Shown here piece by piece: positions 18,506-26,952 of a stretch of DNA of 64,000 nucleotides. Location of the stretch: contig NZ_JAEACT010000003.1 of assembly GCF_021432385.1 (NCBI RefSeq), forward strand, positions 372,001-436,000, written 5' to 3'. Under the pieces are notes generated by a model that was not told the DNA's origin, made no database searches, and was given only the letters and a program-made list of their open reading frames with translations. The DNA comes from Clostridium hydrogenum (GTDB lineage Bacteria > Bacillota > Clostridia > Clostridiales > Clostridiaceae). The translations under genes were made by a program, and so were the position numbers. Position 1 is the stretch's first letter. Every line of letters begins with the position of its first letter.

Positions 18506-18564
18506 AAGTTACGTATTAAATATTCTTAATGTGACAGCCCATTGGCATTACACCTACCAATATC

Positions 18565-20268
18565 CTAGCCTTCCATAAACATCTTCATGTCATCATCTAC
18601 ATTAGTGATTCCACCAATACCAAAGTTATCTACTAATACTTTAGCAACATTTGGTGAAAGGAATGCTGGAAGTGTTGGTCCTAGATGAATATTTTTTACT
18701 CCTAAGTGTAATAAAGATAATAATACTATTACAGCTTTTTGTTCATACCAAGCTATGTTGTATGCTATAGGTAAATCATTTACGCTTTCTAATCCGAATA
18801 CTTCTTGAAGCTTAAGTGCTATAACAACTAAGGAATATGAGTCATTACATTGACCTGCATCTAGTACTCTTGGAATCCCACCAATATCACCTAGATTTAA
18901 TTTATTGTATTTATATTTTGCACAACCTGCTGTTAATATTACAGTATCCTTTGGTAACTTTGTTGCAAATTCAGTATAATAATCTCTTGATTTTGCTCTT
19001 CCATCACAACCTGCCATTACAAAGAATCTCTTTATAGCACCAGATTTAACAGCATCAACAACCTTATCAGCAAGGGCTAAAACTTGGTTATGGGCAAAGC
19101 CACCAACTATTTGTCCTTTTTCTATTTCAGTAGGTGTTTTGCACTTTTTAGCCATTTCTATAACCTTAGAGAAATCTTTTGTTCCATCAGCCTTTGTTTC
19201 TATATGCGTACATCCCGGCATTCCTGTAGCACCAGTTGTAAATAATCTATTCTTATAAGAGTCTTTTGGAATGACTATACAGTTTGTAGTCATAAGAATT
19301 GGCCCATTGAACTTTTCAAATTCCTCCTTTTGCTTCCACCATGCATTACCATAGTTTCCTGCAAAGTGTTTATATTTCTTAAATTTAGGATAGTATTGTC
19401 CAGCAAGCATTTCTCCATGAGTATAAACATCTACCCCAGTTCCATCTGTTTGCTCAAGTAACATTTCTAAATCTCTTAAATCGTGGCCTGAAATTAATAT
19501 TCCTGGATTATTTCTAACGCCAATATCAACAGTTGTTATTTCAGGATGTCCATAACTTTCAGTATTAGCTTTATCTAAAAGCGCCATACCATCTACACCA
19601 TATTTACCAGCTTCTAATGCTAATGTAACTAAATCATCAACAGTTAAACTATCATCAATTGTAGCTGCTAGTGCCTTTGCCATAAATGCATGAACTTCTT
19701 CGTTATTATATTTTAAGTTCATAGCGTGCTTCATGTACGCAGATAAGCCTTTTAGTCCATAAGTTATTAGCTCCCTTAAGCTTCTAATATCTTCATTTTC
19801 TGTTGCAAGTACTCCAACTGTTTCAGCTTTACTGTCAAATTCTATTATATTATCAGCTGTCCAAGCTGCTGCATCCGGCATAACCATTTCTTTAGCTTGT
19901 AACCCAAATATTTTCTTAAAAAATCCACCTTGTACCTTTACTTCTCCAACAACTCCACCAGCTTTAACAACTTTAACTTTTAATTCTTCTCTTATTTTTA
20001 ATGTTTCTCTAATTCTATCTAAAATAGAATCTCTATCAAAATTAGCATTTGTAATTGTTGTAAATAAATTTTCTACAATAAATTTATCAACCTTAGCATC
20101 TTTAACTCCAATTTTTCTTCCCTCGTTACTTACAATTGCTAGTCCTTTAGTTACATATATCAATAAATCCTGAGCTTTTGCAACATGCTCATCTTTACCA
20201 CATACCCCTACTTTAGTGCAGCCCTTACAGCCTGCTGTTTCTTGACATTGATAGCAAAACATTGACAT
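18565..20268 (-). CDS. hcp: Hydroxylamine reductase (hybrid cluster protein)
   Basis: A full-length 567-aa protein. The N-terminal cysteines of [17 protein letters not shown] (Cys5, 8, 14, 17, then 23) bind the first Fe-S cluster. Downstream Cys/His/Glu segments such as [31 protein letters not shown] and [11 protein letters not shown] hold the hybrid 4Fe-2S-2O cluster. It reduces hydroxylamine and/or NO and protects against nitrosative stress in the cytoplasm. It is divergent from an rpiB-like gene, and a Crp/Fnr-type palindrome lies in its promoter region. Confidence 0.97.
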   Translation of the reverse strand: MSMFCYQCQETAGCKGCTKVGVCGKDEHVAKAQDLLIYVTKGLAIVSNEGRKIGVKDAKVDKFIVENLFTTITNANFDRDSILDRIRETLKIREELKVKVVKAGGVVGEVKVQGGFFKKIFGLQAKEMVMPDAAAWTADNIIEFDSKAETVGVLATENEDIRSLRELITYGLKGLSAYMKHAMNLKYNNEEVHAFMAKALAATIDDSLTVDDLVTLALEAGKYGVDGMALLDKANTESYGHPEITTVDIGVRNNPGILISGHDLRDLEMLLEQTDGTGVDVYTHGEMLAGQYYPKFKKYKHFAGNYGNAWWKQKEEFEKFNGPILMTTNCIVIPKDSYKNRLFTTGATGMPGCTHIETKADGTKDFSKVIEMAKKCKTPTEIEKGQIVGGFAHNQVLALADKVVDAVKSGAIKRFFVMAGCDGRAKSRDYYTEFATKLPKDTVILTAGCAKYKYNKLNLGDIGGIPRVLDAGQCNDSYSLVVIALKLQEVFGLESVNDLPIAYNIAWYEQKAVIVLLSLLHLGVKNIHLGPTLPAFLSPNVAKVLVDNFGIGGITNVDDDMKMFMEG

Positions 20269-20391
20269 TTAATTTCCACCTTTCAATTCTAAAATTTATT
20301 TAAAGATAAACCACTTTGAACTTGAAAATTGCAAGTTGTCTATCCATATCTCTTACCTATGTATATATTACTAAAATACTCTGATTTAATC

Positions 20392-20407
20392 TGTAACAAT
20401 AGTTACA
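20392..20407. promoter_or_regulatory. Crp/Fnr-type operator upstream of hcp
   Basis: TGTAAC-AATA-GTTACA is a perfect 6-4-6 inverted repeat, about 125 bases upstream of the hcp start and about 130 bases upstream of the rpiB-like start. Hcp genes in anaerobes are commonly controlled by Crp/Fnr-type regulators of the HcpR kind, and the window encodes one Cys-rich Crp/Fnr protein at 10000-10749. Confidence 0.6.
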
Positions 20408-20539
20408 CATTTTTAAAGCATAGCCATTAAATTTTATTTTTTAAGATGCCTAAGTATCGTGGTAAAATATATTTATTTGTCTTATAATATAATTGTTAGA
20501 TTTCTTACATATAAAAAATCAAATTGGAGGTACATACAA

Positions 20540-21010
20540 ATGAAAATTGTTATGGCAAGTGATCATGCTGGCTTTTCTTTAAAAGAAGAAGTAAAGGCAT
20601 TTCTAGAAAGTAAAGGGCATGAAATTTTAGATTTAGGAACTCATAGTGAAGATGCCTGTGATTTATCAGATTATGTTTATCCTGCAGCTTTAGCTGTTGC
20701 AGAAGGTAAGGCAGAGCGTGGAATTTTTATTGATGGAGTTGGATATGGAAGTGCATTAATTGCAAATAAAATAGATGGTTTATACGCAGCAGTTTGCCAA
20801 GATCCATTTTGTGCAAAATTAGCTCGTGAACACTCTAATACAAATGTTCTTTGCATTGGTGCAAAAATAATAGGTTCTGCAATAGCACTTGAAATTGTAA
20901 ACACCTGGATGACTACAGATTTTCTAGGTAATGTTGAAAAATACAAAAGACGTGTAGATAAAGTAACTGAAATCTCAGAAAAACACTTAAAGAAATTATC
21001 TGAAATTTAA
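20540..21010 (+). CDS. RpiB/LacAB-family sugar phosphate isomerase lacking the catalytic Cys
   Basis: A 156-aa protein from ATG 20540, preceded by TTGGAGGTACATACAA; the upstream in-frame extension is ignored. The family motif MASDHAGFSLKEEV (phosphate-binding Asp/His) is intact. The usual CGTGIG segment with the isomerase base Cys reads FIDGVGYGSALIANK, so Asp replaces Cys. RpiB relatives isomerise ribose, allose, galactose or tetrulose phosphates. This variant probably has another substrate or mechanism, so the name rpiB is withheld. It is divergent from hcp and followed by a family 1 foldback. Confidence 0.85.
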   Translation: MKIVMASDHAGFSLKEEVKAFLESKGHEILDLGTHSEDACDLSDYVYPAALAVAEGKAERGIFIDGVGYGSALIANKIDGLYAAVCQDPFCAKLAREHSNTNVLCIGAKIIGSAIALEIVNTWMTTDFLGNVEKYKRRVDKVTEISEKHLKKLSEI

Positions 21011-21066
21011 GGTATGCTTAATGGATATTAATCATTTAGTGTACAATTTTAAATATTGTGAAGCAA

Positions 21067-21240
21067 GTGTGTTGCAGGATGATTTAAATAAAATTTTATA
21101 AATCTTAGGTAAAAAACTTTAAAAGCCTTAGATGTTTCAATTGTCTGAGCTTCTTTTCAGCGAGTTATTGAAACTTCTTAGGCTTTTAAAGTTTTTTGCC
21201 TTAGATTTATTAATTTTATTTAATATCCTACAATACACTT
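21067..21240. repeat. Family 1 foldback, copy 1c
   Basis: Arms AAGTGTGTTGCAGGAT / ATCCTACAATACACTT, the conserved TTAAATAAAATT and ATAAATCTTAG modules, a copy-specific stem AAAAAACTTTAAAAGCC / GGCTTTTAAAGTTTTTT, and the conserved centre TTTCAATTGTCTGAGCTTC...CAGCGAGTTATTGAAA. It lies between two genes that end towards each other and could also terminate transcription. Confidence 0.82.
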
Positions 21241-21252
21241 ACTCCGCCATAA

Positions 21253-22404
21253 CTATTCTATTTCTAAATCTTTTTTTTCTAGCCTTGTATATACTTCCTT
21301 ACGAAGTAAGACATAAGTAACTGAAAATAAAGGAATAGCTATAATCATACCCGCAACTCCTAAAATTTTGTCACCTAGTATTATAGCAACTAATACCAAA
21401 ATAGAAGGTAGCCCTACAGAATCCCCAACAATCCTTGGATAAATTAAATTATCTTCAAACTGCTTAATAACTATATAAACAATTATAAAAATCAAGGCCT
21501 TCATAGGATCTAATATTAAAAGCAGTAATACACTTAAAACAAATCCAATAACTGAACCTATCATAGGTATAATTGAAAAAACTCCAATTATTATACTAAC
21601 TACAATAGCATATGGCATTCTTAAAATTTCCATTACAATAAAAAACATAATTCCTAAAATTAGTGATACAGTACATTGTCCAGTAATAAAACTTGAAAAA
21701 GTATCACTTGTGAGCTTTAATAGTTCTAATATTGAATCTACTTTTTCCTTCTTAAAAAAAGCATACATAACTTTTTTAATTTGAATACCTAATTTCTTTT
21801 TTTGCGCCAAAATATATATTGAAAATACAACTGCCACTCCAAATTCTACAGTATTACTTGCAACAGTAGTTGCTGCCCCTAAGGTTGATAGTAAAACTGA
21901 ACTAGCTCCACTAAAAGCAGTTGATTTCACTTTACTTAAAATTCCATTCCAATCCATATTCATATTATTAATTAAGCTCATTGCATTTTTGGATAACCAA
22001 GTGTTACCATTTAAAAAATTTTGAAGGTCTGTTTTAGAATTGTCAAAAGCTTTTGGTAATATTTTAATGGTATCTATAATATTAGGTATGATTATAGATG
22101 AAATTAACGCCAAAGCTCCTATTATAAGAAAGAAAGAAAGTACTATACTAATGACTACATTATATTTTCTAAATATTTTACCTATACCCTTTGTCCTACA
22201 GTTTGATAATTTACGTGAAAAAAATGTAACTGGTATATTAAGAATAAAAGCTATACATCCACCTAAAATAAATGGGAAAAACAACTTATATATACTATTT
22301 AGTAACCCCAATACGTCATTCCCATAATTAAATAAAATATACAATATAAATGCTGCTAATATTAAAATAGGTGCCTTGCTTTTAATCTTTTCTTCTAAAT
22401 TCAT
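21253..22404 (-). CDS. AI-2E family transporter (YtvI/UPF0118 permease)
   Basis: A 383-aa integral membrane protein with about eight hydrophobic helices: pairs near residues 12-55, one near 75-95, then a soluble loop (about 100-150), and a C-terminal bundle with FITGQCTVSLILGI, SIIPMIGSVIGFVLS and the LPSILVLVAIILGDKILGVAGMI segment characteristic of the family. Known members export autoinducer-2 or act as Na+/H+ antiporters, so the substrate is uncertain. It is a single-gene unit flanked on both sides by hairpin repeats. Confidence 0.88.
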   Translation of the reverse strand: MNLEEKIKSKAPILILAAFILYILFNYGNDVLGLLNSIYKLFFPFILGGCIAFILNIPVTFFSRKLSNCRTKGIGKIFRKYNVVISIVLSFFLIIGALALISSIIIPNIIDTIKILPKAFDNSKTDLQNFLNGNTWLSKNAMSLINNMNMDWNGILSKVKSTAFSGASSVLLSTLGAATTVASNTVEFGVAVVFSIYILAQKKKLGIQIKKVMYAFFKKEKVDSILELLKLTSDTFSSFITGQCTVSLILGIMFFIVMEILRMPYAIVVSIIIGVFSIIPMIGSVIGFVLSVLLLLILDPMKALIFIIVYIVIKQFEDNLIYPRIVGDSVGLPSILVLVAIILGDKILGVAGMIIAIPLFSVTYVLLRKEVYTRLEKKDLEIE

Positions 22405-22491
22405 AGTGCATCCTCCTTTGAATTCATCTTTCGAGATACTAATAAATATATCATTATTTTTGATTTCTGTATACCATAATTATTGTAAACT

Positions 22492-22705
22492 AAATCAATT
22501 CACAGTTCACAATGCACAATGAAGGATGATTTACCTTCCTTACGTCAGGAAAATCTTAAACTTAAATATTATAAGCTTCGCTTAGCACCATAAATGCTGC
22601 TATTGCAAAAGCAGTAAAAAAATTAAATTTAAGATTTTCTGTAGTAAAGCGGAAGAAAATCATCCTTCATTGTGAATTGTGCATCGTGAATTGTGAATTG
22701 ATTTA
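22492..22705. repeat. Family 2 foldback, copy 2a
   Basis: Outer arms TCAATTCACAGTTCACAATG and CATTGTGAATTGTGCATCG with GTGAATTGATTTA close a palindrome of about 210 bp. Inside are GGATGATTTACCTTCC and GGAAGAAAATCATCC, then TCTTAAACTTAAAT / ATTTAAGATTTTCTG, and a core with short stems. It is the reverse orientation of copies 2b and 2d. It occupies most of the gap between the AI-2E exporter and ilvE. Confidence 0.8.
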
Positions 22706-22771
22706 ATTCGCAATATTTAAAGTTTGCTCATAAAACAATTATCATTTCAAACACTTTATATTAATCTAAAA

Positions 22772-23800
22772 CTATTCTACTTCATATATCCAGCCTTCAG
22801 GAGCTTCAACATCTCCAAGTTGAATTCCATAAAGAATATCATATAATTTTTTAATTGTAGGTCCAACTTCTGTTTCACTGTGGAATACATATCTTTTGCC
22901 TTTATAATCAATTGCACCTATTGGAGTTATTACGGCAGCAGTACCACAAGCTCCAGCTTCTTTAAATTCATCTAATTTATCAACAAAAACTTCTCTTTCA
23001 TATACTGGCATTTTTAAATAATGTTCTGCAATGTATAGTAAAGAATATTTAGTTATACTTGGTAATATAGAAGAAGAGTTTGGTGTAACAAATTCATTGT
23101 TTTTAGTTATTCCAATAAAGTTTGCAGCTCCAACTTCATCAATTTTTGTGTGAGTTGCAGGGTCTAAATATATACAATCTGCATATCCACCAGCAGCTGC
23201 TTTAGCATGAGCCTGAAGTGATGCAGCATAGTTACCACCAACTTTTTGTTTACCTGTTCCATAAGGTGCTGCTCTATCAAATTCATCTTGAACAACAAAA
23301 TTACATGGTTTTAGACCACCAGAAAAATAAGGTCCAACTGGCATACAGAATACTGTGAATATATATTCTGAAGCAGGTTTAACTCCTATGTTATCTCCAA
23401 CACCCATAATAATTGGTCTTATATATAAAGTTGCACCAGTGCCATATGGTGGTACATAATCAATATTAGCTTTTACTACCTGTTTAACAGCATCAACAAA
23501 TTTTTCTTCTGGTATACGTGGCATAAGAAGCTTATCACAACTATCATTCATACGAGCAGCATTTCTATTTGGTCTAAATAATTGCACTTTTCCTTCTTTT
23601 GTTCTATAAGCTTTTAATCCTTCAAAACTACTTTGACCATAGTGAAGAACTGGAGATGACTCGCTTATGTGAAGTGTATTATCTTCTGTAAGCTTTCCAT
23701 CATCCCATTTTCCATCTTTCCAAACTGAAATGTAACGAAAATCAGTTTTTATGTAATTAAATCCTAGTTTACTCCATTCGATGTCTATTTTCTTTCCCAT
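22772..23800 (-). CDS. ilvE: Branched-chain amino acid aminotransferase
   Basis: A 342-aa fold-type IV PLP enzyme of the long (eukaryote-like) BCAT group. ATG 23800 is preferred over the ATG two codons upstream because GGAGG is 7 bases away. Features are LHYGQSSFEGLKAYR, the PLP lysine in GTGKQKVGGNYAAS, GAANFIGI and the cofactor loop GACGTAAVITPIG. It catalyses the last step of Leu/Ile/Val synthesis, or the first of their breakdown, in the cytoplasm. No T-box leader was seen upstream. Confidence 0.95.
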   Translation of the reverse strand: MGKKIDIEWSKLGFNYIKTDFRYISVWKDGKWDDGKLTEDNTLHISESSPVLHYGQSSFEGLKAYRTKEGKVQLFRPNRNAARMNDSCDKLLMPRIPEEKFVDAVKQVVKANIDYVPPYGTGATLYIRPIIMGVGDNIGVKPASEYIFTVFCMPVGPYFSGGLKPCNFVVQDEFDRAAPYGTGKQKVGGNYAASLQAHAKAAAGGYADCIYLDPATHTKIDEVGAANFIGITKNNEFVTPNSSSILPSITKYSLLYIAEHYLKMPVYEREVFVDKLDEFKEAGACGTAAVITPIGAIDYKGKRYVFHSETEVGPTIKKLYDILYGIQLGDVEAPEGWIYEVE

Positions 23801-24025
23801 TTTCATTCCTCCATATCTTTATTTTAAATATTTAAAATGCATTATGACATTATTAATTTAAATAAATTCATATTAATAATATAACACATATTAACATAAT
23901 ATAGGATAAAATTTTTAATTTATTGATACAAAATCAATAATTATGCATTAAAAATTAAAATTTATAATTATTCTTACTTTTATCTTCACAATTGTTATAT
24001 AGATAAACCACTTAAAAAATTAATG

Positions 24026-24679
24026 TTATTCAAAAGTACGCACTCTCAAAGGTATTCCAATATTATCACATACTGCTTGGCAAGCATCTATTTCTTCTTG
24101 TCCAATACAATCTACTACCGTCATGACTACATTGGGAACATATTTTTTGCAGCTTACCGCAAATTTCAGCATAGCATCATAAGATTCTATACCAAATTTA
24201 TTACGAGTCAATCTAAAATACTCTTCTGCATTTGATGCATTAAGACTTATAGATATTGTATCAATCAACCCCTTGTACAATGGAGCAGTTTCTTTTTTGT
24301 GAATCAAATCTGCTAATCCATTCGTATTTATTCGAACTTTTATATTGCTGTTTCTGTTTTTCAAATATTTTGCAACTTCCAATATAGCATCAAGACGTGT
24401 TAATGGTTCTCCAAATCCACAGAATACAATTTCCTTAAACTTAGTTATATCATATTTTTCAAATTCTTCTATAATTTCTTGAACAGTCGGTTCCCTATCT
24501 AACCATAGATTGTTTGCTTCTGACATTTCCTTAGTATTTCTTAAACAAAAAGTACAAGAGCATGGACACTTGTTAGTTAAATTAACATATATATTTTTAT
24601 CCTTCAATTCTTTTTCAGCAATATGAAGGTTTTCTAAGCTAATAAACTCGCCATTATTATTTGTATATAGTACAACCAT
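24026..24679 (-). CDS. TatD-associated radical SAM protein
   Basis: A 217-aa radical SAM enzyme. The CxxxCxxC cluster motif is in NKCPCSCTFCLRN (about residues 37-49), followed by GFGEPLTRLD, VRINTNGL and ISISLNASN, which bind S-adenosylmethionine. The short length without a C-terminal extension, and the fold order, match the family often found beside TatD nucleases, although no tatD gene is in this window. The reaction is unknown. It is a stand-alone minus-strand gene. Confidence 0.85.
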   Translation of the reverse strand: MVVLYTNNNGEFISLENLHIAEKELKDKNIYVNLTNKCPCSCTFCLRNTKEMSEANNLWLDREPTVQEIIEEFEKYDITKFKEIVFCGFGEPLTRLDAILEVAKYLKNRNSNIKVRINTNGLADLIHKKETAPLYKGLIDTISISLNASNAEEYFRLTRNKFGIESYDAMLKFAVSCKKYVPNVVMTVVDCIGQEEIDACQAVCDNIGIPLRVRTFE

Positions 24680-24922
24680 TTTCTATCTGCCTCTTTCTAT
24701 TATGTTTTAAATTAAGTAATAATATATTTCTAATTATTTTCATGCTATTTTTTATAATAAATACAATTAATATAATTTTAATCCAATTTGGCTAAAAAAG
24801 TAAAGTGTATGGGTACGCCATTTTACTTTATGGCTATGGTTTAGTATGTTTGGTTATTTTAAAACATAACATAATTTATTTAACCACTTGCAGAGCTATT
24901 AATTGAACACTATACTATATTA

Positions 24923-25248
24923 AGGAGCTGTCACATAAAAATTATTTATACACAAATTTTAAACATTGAGAACCATTATTCAGAGTACAACTGACAGAGT
25001 ACAGAGTACAGTGACGGATGATTTTCTTCCACCTTGCTACAGAAAATCTTATAACTTATTTTTTGATTGCTTACGCAATCGCTATAATGTTGTTCAGCGA
25101 AGCTGACAACATTTAAGTTTAAGATTTAACTGACGTAAGGAAAGGTAAATCAACATTAACTGTACTCTGTCATCTGTACTCTGTACTCTGATTTTTGCTT
25201 CCCAATAATTTTAAGTTACGTATTAAATAAGCTTGTTGCGACAGCCCC
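24923..25248. mobile_element. Composite repeat B: GGGGCTGTCGCAC element with a family 2 insert
   Basis: The left end AGGAGCTGTCACATAAAAATT and right end AAGTTACGTATTAAATAAGC...GTTGCGACAGCCCC match the short 89-bp element at 60445-60533, so the element was once about 100 bp. Its middle now holds a 210-bp palindrome (24981-25190). The right end lies 27 bases before the DUF4317 start codon. The remaining 24680-24922 holds a small hairpin near 24797-24831 and no gene. Confidence 0.78.
24981..25190. repeat. Family 2 foldback, copy 2b
   Basis: The outer arms are built of short repeats (CAGAGTACA, GACAGAGTACAGAGTACAG and their complements). The inside is the family 2 core: GGATGATTTTCTTCC...GCTACAGAAAATCTT on one side and AAGTTTAAGATTTAACTGAC on the other, enclosing two small stem-loops, GATTGCTTACGCAATC and GTTCAGCGAAGCTGAC. 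Confidence 0.82.
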
Positions 25249-25274
25249 ATACTCATGGAATGAGAGGGTTAAAC

Positions 25275-26642
25275 ATGAATAAAAAAGATATATTAGAATT
25301 AAAAAGACGTTTAAAAAAAGACGAGTGCACCTTTACTAGAATGTGCGGCTGCTACGTTAATTCAGAAAAAAATATTATATTAAAACTTAAAGAAACTTTT
25401 TTAAACCTAAGAGATGAAGAATTTTTTAAATACTTAGAAATTGCAAAAAAAACTTTATCAGGAACTGTTGGAAATAATCTTTTAGAACTTAACTTTCCTC
25501 TTGATGAAGATAATGTAGGCAGTAGACAGCTGTCCCTAATGCAGCTAAAAAAAAGCCAGTTAAAGGATGATGCAATGCTTGATAACTTCTATAAATTAAT
25601 TATAGATAGTTATGATTATGCAAGTAATTTTTTAATACTTATTTTTCACGATGCTTACGATGTTATGACTAAAACTACGGATAATGTAAAATTAGATGAA
25701 TCCGAAGAAATATATGAATACCTATTATGTGCAATATGCCCAGTATCCCTTGCAAAACCAGCTCTTGGATATCTTGAAGATGAAAATAGAATTGGCGCAC
25801 GTATTAGAGATTGGGTAGTCGGTCCACCAGATTTTGGCTTTGTCTTTCCTGCTTTTACTGACCGCAGCACAGATATTCATTCTATACTGTATTACACAAA
25901 AAATCCAAAGGATACACACCCAGAATTAATGGAAGAAGCTCTAGGCTGTACCTCAAAGCAAACCGCTACAGAACAAAAAGAAAAATTTCATACCATTATT
26001 CGTCAAGCTATAGGCTGTGATGAAGAAAAATCCGAGCATTTAATTATGGATATTCAAGAATCCCTTAATAACATAGTTGATGATTACAATACTGTTAGCG
26101 ACAAAGATGCTGAACCTATAATCTTGACTACTGATAATATTCAAGAGATTCTAGCTGAAAACGGAATTTCAGAAGAAGTCAGCCAAAAAATCGAAAAATC
26201 TTATACAGAGGAATTTGGTACTGAGCCTCCTGTAATAGAGCATTTACTTGATAAAAAAACACTTGCAGCTAATGAACAAAGAAAAAAGCAAGAAAAGCTT
26301 GAAAAAAAAGTACAAGTGCTCGAAGAAATGCTTGAAAAAACAAAACAGGATACTGCTGTAGATCAAGAAGAGGAAGCAGCTTTAGAAGTAGCTGATAACT
26401 CTACATTAGAAGTAGATTCTGATTCCAATTTAGAACAAATGTCTGAGGTTGAAGCTGAAATTAACGAAGACAATACAGAAAATGAAGAAACTACTGCTCC
26501 AAATTATGATGTTGTAGTTCATGTAAAGCCTGAAAAAGTAGATCAAATAAAATCACAAATAATAGATGGACAGAAATGCATTGTTATTCCTATAGATGAT
26601 AATGAACAAGCTAATGTAAATGGAGTTAATGCTGTGCTTTAA
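25275..26642 (+). CDS. DUF4317 domain-containing protein
   Basis: A 455-aa protein from ATG 25275 with GAGAGGG just upstream; the preceding frame-open codons lie in repeat B. It begins MNKKDILELKRRLKKDECTFTRMCGCYVNSEKNI, the typical start of clostridial DUF4317 proteins, whose function is unknown. A coiled-coil stretch (about 315-355, KKQEKLEKKVQVLEEMLEK) and an acidic, low-complexity region (about 360-415) precede a final short beta domain. No membrane helix or signal is present. A strong terminator follows. Repeat B lies so close that its own sequence must supply part of the promoter. Confidence 0.87.
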   Translation: MNKKDILELKRRLKKDECTFTRMCGCYVNSEKNIILKLKETFLNLRDEEFFKYLEIAKKTLSGTVGNNLLELNFPLDEDNVGSRQLSLMQLKKSQLKDDAMLDNFYKLIIDSYDYASNFLILIFHDAYDVMTKTTDNVKLDESEEIYEYLLCAICPVSLAKPALGYLEDENRIGARIRDWVVGPPDFGFVFPAFTDRSTDIHSILYYTKNPKDTHPELMEEALGCTSKQTATEQKEKFHTIIRQAIGCDEEKSEHLIMDIQESLNNIVDDYNTVSDKDAEPIILTTDNIQEILAENGISEEVSQKIEKSYTEEFGTEPPVIEHLLDKKTLAANEQRKKQEKLEKKVQVLEEMLEKTKQDTAVDQEEEAALEVADNSTLEVDSDSNLEQMSEVEAEINEDNTENEETTAPNYDVVVHVKPEKVDQIKSQIIDGQKCIVIPIDDNEQANVNGVNAVL

Positions 26643-26661
26643 AACATAGCCAATGAATTAT

Positions 26662-26727
26662 ATAAAAAGGGGCTGCCGCACTAGAAATTATTAAATTATA
26701 ATTTCTAGTACGGCAGCCCCTTTTTAT
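26662..26727. terminator. Strong bidirectional terminator with GGGGCTGCCGCAC ends
   Basis: AAAAAGGGGCTGCCGCACTA and TAGTACGGCAGCCCCTTTTT form a stem of about 28 bp around ATTAAAT, 20 bases after the DUF4317 stop. The arms are the same sequence type as the IS1182-family ends, so a solo end repeat now appears to serve as terminator. Confidence 0.85.
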
Positions 26728-26831
26728 GGTTATAGTTAAATAATCTTGATAAGCCATGAAAAACTTTATTCAAAATGCAACAAAATGTGTTTGATTTGTT
26801 TGATTTTGAACATACCTTACAGATGTGATGA

Positions 26832-26894
26832 TTGTTTTATATATACTAGTCTATTATAATATGTATAAGCAAAATTGAACATTTGTTTGATTTT
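26832..26894 (+). promoter_or_regulatory. Sigma-A promoter and imperfect operator of the chemoreceptor gene
   Basis: TTGTTT (26832-26837), a 17-bp spacer and TATAAT (26855-26860), followed by an imperfect palindrome at 26871-26894 with half-sites AAAATTGAACA and TGTTTGATTTT separated by 2 bp. About 110 bp of this region aligns with the oleate hydratase promoter (28938-29002), including the palindrome at the same offset. Confidence 0.7.
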
Positions 26895-26952
26895 ATAAAA
26901 ATGTATGACTTTATTGTATTATTAGGCAAATTTATAATAAGGAGGATTAAAA

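Larger units (their letters stand above)
17749..18540. mobile_element. Composite repeat A: outer GGGGCTGTCGCAC element carrying two foldback inserts
   Basis: The outer ends GGGGCTGTCGCACAAAAATT (from 17749) and the complement ending GTGACAGCCC (18540) match the short 89-bp element at 60445-60533 and the ends of the resident IS1182-family element. The inner halves (ATTGCGAACAAAGG / CCTTTGTTCGCAATAATTTT) show that about 700 bp of palindromic DNA now sits at the centre of that short element. No open reading frame of note lies inside. It fills the whole gap between the PRD regulator and hcp genes. Confidence 0.75.

Noticed and set aside
17749-18540. Coding capacity inside repeat A
   Set aside because: All open frames are short, lack ribosome binding sites and coincide with self-complementary stems.
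23807-24025. A T-box leader before ilvE
   Set aside because: No TGGGACC-type antiterminator bulge or specifier stem was found; the region is plain A+T-rich.
24981-25190. GAGTACAGAGTACAG-type repeats as a CRISPR array
   Set aside because: The repeats are direct short units inside the arms of a palindrome, with no regular spacers and no cas genes nearby.
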